A DNA stretch of 12,185 nt from Candidatus Pacearchaeota archaeon (GTDB lineage Archaea; Nanobdellota; Nanobdellia; Pacearchaeales; GW2011-AR1): positions 1 through 12,185 of the forward strand of contig JAGLLG010000051.1 in NCBI GenBank assembly GCA_023140635.1. The letters are read 5' to 3'. Shown piece after piece: positions 7,341 through 12,185 of the stretch; the stretch's first letter is position 1; each line of letters opens with the position of its first letter. A program made the translations under genes and the position numbers. Below the pieces are notes generated by a model. The model saw nothing but the letters and a program-made list of their open reading frames with translations, did not search any database and had not been told where the DNA came from.

Positions 7341-9445
7341 AAACAGAGTTTAGAGTTTTTGGAAAAAAAGGTGTTGCGAGCTTTCAAATTATGTTAATGC
7401 TAGCATCGCTGTTTGCTTTTAGTTATATTATGTATTCTGCTACCTTTGTTGCTAGTGCTGGAGAGACTGCAGAGATAACATCTTCAATATTATCTCCAGA
7501 AGGAAATGTATACCCTGGTCCAATGCAAACTGTTCCGATAGCTTCGGCTGATTATTATACGACCTCTGCTGCAAAAATATCTAATCTTAATACACCTGCA
7601 GTTACAGAAACTGGTGGAAGCTCATGGATATCAAATACAGTCGGAGGGGAAAATCTTGTTAAGGGAGGGGGTATGGATAGCTTTCTTACAGGTCTCCAAT
7701 GGGCAGTAGTTGCATACGGGGCGGGACAGATGCTTGGGAGTATGCTTGGGATGACAGATAAAAATACAAAGGCTTTATCGACAGCAATGTCCTTAGGAGT
7801 TGGAGCCTATAACATTCTGGAAACTTACACCTCATTCACAGAAGGAAGTATTTTCCAATGGCTTGGCGCAAATCCCGCACTATCAGGCGTAGTGATTGGA
7901 GCTATAGTTTTCGCCGCAATGTACAAAAAAGAAAGTACGAAAACAGTTGAATTTAATTGTATGCCCTGGCAAGCACCGACGGGAGGAGACGCATGCGAAG
8001 AATGTAACGATCCTAACCTACCTTGCTCAGAATACCGTTGCAAATCACTCGGACAAAATTGCGAGTTAGTAAATAAAGGAACCGACCAAGAACGTTGCAT
8101 AACTGTCAGACACGATGACACAAACCCTCCAATTATTAGTCCAGACAGAAACAAATTAACTTACGATCATGAATACATCAACGTAAAAAATTCACCACCA
8201 GGACCTGGATTCAATATAGTCTATACAAACAGCAACGACGGATGCCTAAAAGCATTCACCCCATTAGAATTCGGAGTCAATACCGATGAACCAGCGCAGT
8301 GTAAGATCGACTTCAATCATACATTAAGATTCGAAGATATGGTTTCATTTATGGGTGGAAATAATTTGTATCTTTATAATCATTCGGAAAGGTTTTCACT
8401 ACCTGGCGCAAAAGACATTGAGAACTCTTCGTTCCCTCTAGAAAACGGAAAGGATATCACCTTCTTCATCAGATGTCGAGACAAGCAAGGTAATGAAAAT
8501 TCGGCAGAGTACGCCGTGAAGTTCTGTATTGACCCGACACCAGATAACACAGCCCCACAGATTAAAGCGACCTCGATTATTAATGGGGGTTGCGTAGCTG
8601 AAGAACAATCTAATGCAGCTGTTGAGTTTTATACTAATGAACCTGCGGATTGCAGATGGAGTTCACAGAATCAAGATTATGATAATATGCAAAATGAAAT
8701 GATTTGTTCAAGTGAATTATATCAAATTAATGCCGCACAATTATTTACTTGTAAGGCAAATTTGACAGGGATTGTTCGGGACGAAACAAACTTCTACGTG
8801 AGGTGTAAAGACCAACCAGGCAAAACAGAAGAAGATAGAAACGAGAACAAGGAAAGTTATCTATTCAGTCTTAGAGGAAGCACTGGATTAAAGATGAAAA
8901 ACTTGCAACCAAACAATACAATTTTTGGGGCAGCAAGACCTTCACCAGTTGAATTATATGTCGAAACTCTATTTGGATGTAACAACGGACGAGCGGTTTG
9001 CTTCTACTCACTTACAGATAAAGACGACGATTATATTATGTTCTACGATACAAATACCGAGGACGGTATCCATACACAAAGGTTAGATTTAGACGCAGGA
9101 AAACATGAATATTATATCAAGTGTGTAGATGGGGGAGGAAATGTTGTGGAAGATATAATGGAGTTTTCCCTAGACATTGATGAAAGTGCACCTGTTGTAG
9201 CAAGAGTTTATGAAGAAGATCAGATGTTAAAAATTGTAACAGTTAGGGACAGCGAGTGTGTTTACAGTTTGGATAACTGTGACTTCAGTTTTGACGAAGG
9301 AACGCAGATGCCTTATGCGAATTCGACAGTCCACGTCGCTGAATGGGTGCAAGGTAAAACTTATTACATCAAATGTAGGGACGAATTTAAAAACGAAGAT
9401 GCGGATTGTTCAGTTGTGGTGAGACTGAGTCAGAATTTCTTATGA
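7337..9445 (+). CDS. Anchored Ig-like surface protein with pilin-like N-terminus, counterpart of the C-terminal half of the 1216-aa protein (702 aa)
   Basis: The ATG at 7337 overlaps the previous stop as ATGA and has GGGGTGG just upstream. The N-terminus KKG-VASFQ (residues 10-17, Gln at +5) and the helix to about residue 38 closely match the N-terminus of the 1216-residue protein (RRA-IASFE). Hydrophobic Gly-rich segments lie near 116-140 and 180-198. Then comes a Cys block, PWQAPTGGDACEEC and PCSEYRC, at about 203-258. Four Ig-like repeats begin near 260, 403, 518 and 615. Each is built around a single Cys in the first strands and a closing Y[YF][IV][KR]C[KRV]D motif, which suggests one disulfide per repeat. 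Many N-x-S/T sites fit an extracellular location. The protein probably displays the repeats outside the cell and pairs with the secreted 595-residue protein. Binding partner unknown. Confidence 0.88.
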   Translation: MKTEFRVFGKKGVASFQIMLMLASLFAFSYIMYSATFVASAGETAEITSSILSPEGNVYPGPMQTVPIASADYYTTSAAKISNLNTPAVTETGGSSWISNTVGGENLVKGGGMDSFLTGLQWAVVAYGAGQMLGSMLGMTDKNTKALSTAMSLGVGAYNILETYTSFTEGSIFQWLGANPALSGVVIGAIVFAAMYKKESTKTVEFNCMPWQAPTGGDACEECNDPNLPCSEYRCKSLGQNCELVNKGTDQERCITVRHDDTNPPIISPDRNKLTYDHEYINVKNSPPGPGFNIVYTNSNDGCLKAFTPLEFGVNTDEPAQCKIDFNHTLRFEDMVSFMGGNNLYLYNHSERFSLPGAKDIENSSFPLENGKDITFFIRCRDKQGNENSAEYAVKFCIDPTPDNTAPQIKATSIINGGCVAEEQSNAAVEFYTNEPADCRWSSQNQDYDNMQNEMICSSELYQINAAQLFTCKANLTGIVRDETNFYVRCKDQPGKTEEDRNENKESYLFSLRGSTGLKMKNLQPNNTIFGAARPSPVELYVETLFGCNNGRAVCFYSLTDKDDDYIMFYDTNTEDGIHTQRLDLDAGKHEYYIKCVDGGGNVVEDIMEFSLDIDESAPVVARVYEEDQMLKIVTVRDSECVYSLDNCDFSFDEGTQMPYANSTVHVAEWVQGKTYYIKCRDEFKNEDADCSVVVRLSQNFL

Positions 9446-9449
9446 GGTG
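9444..9449 (+). promoter_or_regulatory. Shine-Dalgarno site GAGGTG that decides the next start
   Basis: GAGGTG closely matches the archaeal anti-SD. It ends 3 bases before ATG 9453 and overlaps the in-frame GTG at 9447. That argues for ATG 9453 rather than GTG 9447 as the start, although the spacing is short. Confidence 0.5.
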
Positions 9450-9452
9450 TTT

Positions 9453-9941
9453 ATGAAAAAAAGAGGACAGCAGATGATGGGCATGCCTTTTGGAATGATA
9501 TTCTCAATATTCCTAATTGTGATCTTCATCGTCGTTGCGTTTATGAGTATTGAATCTTTTTTGAGGTTTAGCGATACTTCTAGCGTGGGTTTGTTTTATC
9601 AGGGGTTGCAAGAAACCGTTGACGATGCCTGGCGAGGGCAGTCGAGCTCATCCCATTTCGAGATAAATTTACCGCCGAAGATTGATAAAATCTGTTTTGC
9701 CAATTTATCAGCAACGATAACCAATAATGGAGAGGATTATGAATCTATCAAGGATTTCTATGTTTATGAAGCAAACGTTTTTCTGATACCTCCCAGAGCT
9801 GCAGAAGGAATTGAATGGAAACTAATTAATCATCTAGACATTACAAAAATTAGTAAAACTAAAAATCCTTATTGTGTGAATGTTGAGAATGGCTTAACGA
9901 TTAAGAAAGATTTTTATGATAAATTGGTTTGGGTTGAGTGA
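9453..9941 (+). CDS. Class III signal (pilin-like) protein, 162 aa
   Basis: The start MKKRGQQMMGMPFG places the KRG-Q cleavage-like site at residues 3-6, followed by one long hydrophobic helix to about residue 31. GQQMMGMPFGMIFSI is a recognisable DPANN-style N-terminus, but I know no function for it. The ectodomain is about 130 residues and has two cysteines, in KICFAN and NPYCVN, around a strand-rich core. This pattern also appears in the next protein. The gene begins 7 bases after the 702-residue gene and ends as TGATG, overlapping the next start by one base. It is probably a minor subunit of the same surface assembly, an inference from context. Glu at +5 of the mature form is missing, unlike classical archaellins. 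Confidence 0.82.
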   Translation: MKKRGQQMMGMPFGMIFSIFLIVIFIVVAFMSIESFLRFSDTSSVGLFYQGLQETVDDAWRGQSSSSHFEINLPPKIDKICFANLSATITNNGEDYESIKDFYVYEANVFLIPPRAAEGIEWKLINHLDITKISKTKNPYCVNVENGLTIKKDFYDKLVWVE

Positions 9942-10888
9942 TGATAAAGAAAAAAGGACAGTTTAATTTTGTTTGGCTCTTCGCAATTTTTGCAGGAGCT
10001 ACAATTTTGGTTTTAGCGATTTATGGAGCGATAAATGCAGGAAATAGTATGAGGTTTCAGACAGATACCGAGATTGCAAAGAGCATTTCGATAATAAGCG
10101 ACCCGTTACAAGCAGGGTTCTCGGAAGGTTCTTTCGGAAAAATTTTGTTTAAGCAAGAGACTCGAATAAACAATTTCTGTTTTGACGGAGAGTTTGGAAA
10201 ACACACAATTTCAGTTTCAACAAAATCCGACATCGGCGAAGAGTGGAAGACCCCTGGCGAGCCAGTCCCAATTCACAACAAATACATTTTCTCTTCAGAA
10301 TCAAATTCCGGAAAAGAATATTACGTCTTCTCAAAACCTTTCGAATTTCCATACAAGATAGCCGATTTAATTTTTTTAACACCCGAGAGATATTGTTTCT
10401 TGAATGCTCCCGACGAGATTGTTGAAGAAATTGAAGGAATGAACATCCTAAACATTGAAACAGAAAATTGCACTTCCGAAGATGCAATTAGAGTTTGTTT
10501 TGGTTCGGGAAGTGATTGTGATGTAAAAGTTCGTGGTTCTTGTCTGTCAGGTTGCAAATCTATCTACGACTTTGGAAGTGTAGAGAAGTCGGGATCTCAA
10601 ATGGATTACGTCGGGAACTTGATGTATGCGGCAATCTTTTCAGACAAAGGGATCTACGATTGCAACGTTCAAAGATTGATGTATCGAACAGGAATGATAG
10701 CTAAAGGGCTTATTGATAAAGCCGATTTGATGGATGCGAGGAATTGCAATACAAACCTAAAAATTGATTTGATTTATTGGAATAGTGCAACAATTAATGC
10801 GACGGTTAATGATTTGAACGGATTGCATTCCATTGCTAAAAATCTTGAGAAAAAAAATGAGGGAGAACTTTGTAGGCTATGGAATTAA
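9941..10888 (+). CDS. Class III signal (pilin-like) protein, 315 aa
   Basis: I choose ATG 9941 (MIKKKGQFNF) over the in-frame GTG one codon earlier, because the ATG makes a TGATG junction with the preceding stop. KKKG-Q (3-7) is followed by a helix to about residue 31. The large ectodomain contains about ten cysteines, including FCFDGEFG, ERYCFLN, IRVCFGSGSDCDVKVRGSCLSGC, a middle IYDCNVQRLMYR segment, ARNCNT and a final GELCRLW. The first part mirrors the ICF...YC pattern of the 162-residue neighbour, so the two may share a fold with an added C-terminal domain here. It overlaps the next gene by 10 bases. No enzyme motif is visible. A membrane-anchored extracellular subunit is inferred. Confidence 0.82.
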   Translation: MIKKKGQFNFVWLFAIFAGATILVLAIYGAINAGNSMRFQTDTEIAKSISIISDPLQAGFSEGSFGKILFKQETRINNFCFDGEFGKHTISVSTKSDIGEEWKTPGEPVPIHNKYIFSSESNSGKEYYVFSKPFEFPYKIADLIFLTPERYCFLNAPDEIVEEIEGMNILNIETENCTSEDAIRVCFGSGSDCDVKVRGSCLSGCKSIYDFGSVEKSGSQMDYVGNLMYAAIFSDKGIYDCNVQRLMYRTGMIAKGLIDKADLMDARNCNTNLKIDLIYWNSATINATVNDLNGLHSIAKNLEKKNEGELCRLWN

Positions 10889-11403
10889 GAAAGATTAATC
10901 GAGGACAAATGGAGATTCAGCAAATGGCATTTATGATTTTAGCAGTATTTTTATTTTTTATTTTAGTTGGTCTATTCTTTTTAGGAATTCAATTCAAGGA
11001 CATCAAAAAGAATGTTGCACAATTACAAACAGAACAAGCCATCTCTTCGTTAAAGGTTATTGCAGACATGCCAGAGTTAAATTATGACTCACACGAATCG
11101 ATGACTTTAGATGAAGACAAACTAAGAATCATGTCGGGGAATCTCGGAACTTATTATTCAGAATTTTGGCCCGTAGCTTCGGTGAAAGTCTATAAAATTT
11201 ACCCCAAGTTTAACGAGCGGGTAAAATGCCCTGCATTAAATTGTAATTATTTCGAAATTTATGATAATGGTCAAGAAAGTATGAAGACGTACTCAACCTA
11301 TGTATCAATCTGCAAAAAAGTTAAAGAAACAGGATATATTTATGATAGATGTGAAGTTGGAAAGTTGGTTGTGGGGGTGATTACAAATGAAGCTAAGAAA
11401 TAA
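10879..11403 (+). CDS. Class III signal (pilin-like) protein, 174 aa
   Basis: The start MELRKINRGQMEIQQM puts an NRG-Q site at residues 7-10, with a very hydrophobic helix to about residue 37. A short polar, probably coiled, stretch (KDIKKNVAQLQTEQAISSLKVIADMPEL) follows. This resembles the amphipathic continuation of the long N-terminal helix in pilins. The C-terminal domain has FWPVASVKVYKIYP, CPALNCNYFEIYD and CKKVKETGYIYDRCEVGKLVVGV; four cysteines there could form two disulfides. It overlaps the gene before by 10 bases and the gene after by 17. I know of no function. The fixed position among other pilin-like genes suggests it belongs to one complex. Confidence 0.82.
   Translation: MELRKINRGQMEIQQMAFMILAVFLFFILVGLFFLGIQFKDIKKNVAQLQTEQAISSLKVIADMPELNYDSHESMTLDEDKLRIMSGNLGTYYSEFWPVASVKVYKIYPKFNERVKCPALNCNYFEIYDNGQESMKTYSTYVSICKKVKETGYIYDRCEVGKLVVGVITNEAKK
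11373..11380 (+). promoter_or_regulatory. Shine-Dalgarno site GGGGGTGA for the last operon gene
   Basis: GGGGGTGA, inside the end of the 174-residue gene, contains the archaeal consensus GGTGA. It lies 6 bases before ATG 11387 and firmly supports that start despite the 17-base overlap of the two coding regions. Confidence 0.65.
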
Positions 11404-11890
11404 AAAGGGGCAACAAGAGATGGTAGGATTTGTTTTGATAGTCGTACTCGTAATGGTTGGTCTAATGGTTTTTTTGATCATCTCTGTCAGAAATTCCCCA
11501 GAACCTACTAATAGTCTTGCGATTGAAAATCTGTTGGCGTCAATTATGAAGCATACAACCGAATGTGCAATTGTTTTTGAACCCCAATTCGATAATTTTG
11601 AAGATCTGTTTAAAAGTTGCTATGAGGGAGATATCTGCAGTAATCTCGAACAATCGGCATGTGAGTATCTTAATGAAAGTCTAAGAGATGTTGTCGATGC
11701 CCTAATGGATAGTGAGGCAACAGTAGTGGCCTACCAATTAGATTTTTTTGTCAGAGATGATGAAGGTCAGCAAGGTCTTTTAAGGATAGTTGAAGGAAAT
11801 TGCACAGGTCCTTCTTTGGCCGCACAGAGGAGCATCGTGTCAGGATCCGAAAGTCTGGTTGTGAGAATCAAGACTTGTAATAATTTCTAA
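11387..11890 (+). CDS. Class III signal (pilin-like) protein, 167 aa
   Basis: The start MKLRNKKGQQEMVGF gives a KKG-Q site at residues 6-9, followed by a helix rich in Val/Leu/Met to about residue 33. The ectodomain has cysteines in TTECAIVF, KSCYEGDICSN, SACEYL, EGNCTGP and the final KTCNN, with an amphipathic SLRDVVDALMD helix between them. No catalytic motif is seen. It is the last gene of the operon. Its TAA (11888-11890) overlaps the stop of the convergent regulator gene, so no intergenic space remains for a terminator. It is likely a further subunit of the surface assembly, judged from signal type and context only. Confidence 0.82.
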   Translation: MKLRNKKGQQEMVGFVLIVVLVMVGLMVFLIISVRNSPEPTNSLAIENLLASIMKHTTECAIVFEPQFDNFEDLFKSCYEGDICSNLEQSACEYLNESLRDVVDALMDSEATVVAYQLDFFVRDDEGQQGLLRIVEGNCTGPSLAAQRSIVSGSESLVVRIKTCNNF

Positions 11891-12183
11891 ATATCAATCA
11901 TCACCTGAAGCCGATCAACTACCAAGACAGGTTTTAACGATTCTCTTTTTCCAGTCTTTTCGGAATGGAATTCTATGAATCCAAATCTTTCCAAGACTTT
12001 TATATCTTCCCTAACTGACTTGAAATCCCTCTTTAGCATCTTTGACAAAGCATAAATTGACCTTGGATTTCTTGATTTTAAAATATGAAGGATTCGTGCC
12101 TTTTCATTACTTAACAGACTCCTTAAAAGTTTGATATCCGAAAAATCATGGGACTTCCCTTCTCCGAGAAGTTTTGAAACGAA
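11887..12183 (-). CDS. Winged-helix transcriptional regulator, C-terminal part (HVO_A0114-like)
   Basis: The - strand frame is open to the window edge and ends at TAG (complement of 11887-11889). This gives the last 98 residues of a protein whose start lies to the right. The visible part reads as a winged helix-turn-helix: SNEKARILHIL (first helix), RSIYALSKMLKRDFKSVREDIKVLERFGFI split into two helices of the reader unit, then the wing and PVLVVDRLQVMIDI. RSIYxLSKxLxRDFKSVxxDIKxLExFGFI is typical of archaeal HVO_A0114-type putative DNA-binding proteins, often found beside toxin genes or as stand-alone regulators. Its target is unknown. It overlaps the + strand operon tail to tail by 4 bases. 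Confidence 0.82.
   Translation of the reverse strand, partial: FVSKLLGEGKSHDFSDIKLLRSLLSNEKARILHILKSRNPRSIYALSKMLKRDFKSVREDIKVLERFGFIEFHSEKTGKRESLKPVLVVDRLQVMIDI
11941..11960 (+). terminator. Possible U-rich termination region of the + operon
   Basis: A pyrimidine-rich stretch with T5 (11946-11950) and T4 (11957-11960) lies about 50 bases after the last + strand stop. Archaeal polymerase can stop at such U-rich runs without a hairpin. It lies within the antisense of the regulator gene, so the T content could equally be coding. Weak support. Confidence 0.22.
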
Positions 12184-12185
12184 AT

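Noticed and set aside
10149..10557. Two - strand and one + strand shifted frames within the 315-aa gene
   Set aside because: All overlap a gene with clear signal peptide and cysteine pattern; their sequence has no recognisable motif.
1..12185. tRNA, rRNA, CRISPR array, insertion sequence or inverted terminal repeats
   Set aside because: No cloverleaf-like sequence, no regularly spaced direct repeats and no transposase motif noticed on either strand; the window is almost entirely coding.

Overview
The window looks like part of a DPANN archaeal genome, most likely of the Pacearchaeota/Woesearchaeota type. The evidence is indirect. Six of the proteins whose starts are visible have, or closely resemble, archaeal class III (type IV pilin-like) signal peptides of the form [KR][GA]-hydrophobic. 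Shine-Dalgarno sites are GGTGA or GAGGTG. The only clear intergenic gap has a TATA-like box. The gene at the right end is a winged-helix regulator of an archaeal type. There is no rRNA or universal marker gene here, so the assignment rests on family recognition from memory.

Layout. Ten genes on the + strand fill positions 1-11890 almost without gaps. Most junctions are ATGA overlaps, longer overlaps or gaps of a few bases. One - strand gene, cut by the window edge, converges on them from the right. Left part (1-4133): the 3' end of a pilin-like gene (family A), then a 1216-residue cysteine-rich surface protein. A 67-bp gap with a putative promoter follows. Second part (4201-9445): a full family A gene, an AT-rich MNT/HEPN (MntA/HepT-type) toxin-antitoxin pair, a secreted 595-residue cysteine-rich protein and a 702-residue anchored Ig-like protein. 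Right part (9453-11890): four small proteins (162, 315, 174 and 167 residues), each with a class III-like N-terminus and a cysteine-containing ectodomain. The partial winged-helix regulator on the - strand ends the window.

The main structural point is that the region is an old, diverged duplication. Family A gene plus 1216-residue protein (copy 1) corresponds to family A gene plus 595 + 702 residue pair (copy 2). The 595-residue protein matches the N-terminal half of the 1216-residue protein almost cysteine for cysteine, and the 702-residue protein matches its C-terminal half. The pilin-like N-terminus of the fused protein, however, matches that of the 702-residue partner, so the cysteine-rich domain sits inside that architecture rather than simply joined end to end. 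In copy 2 the toxin-antitoxin pair lies exactly between the family A gene and the cysteine-rich gene, and it is translationally coupled to what follows.

How the genes may work together (inference): the operon probably encodes a membrane-anchored, disulfide-rich extracellular assembly. A set of single-pass pilin-like subunits would be joined with two large adhesin-like Ig/cysteine-rich proteins, perhaps used for attachment to a host or partner cell. No ATPase, platform protein or prepilin peptidase lies in the window, so assembly by a type IV pilus machine is not shown.
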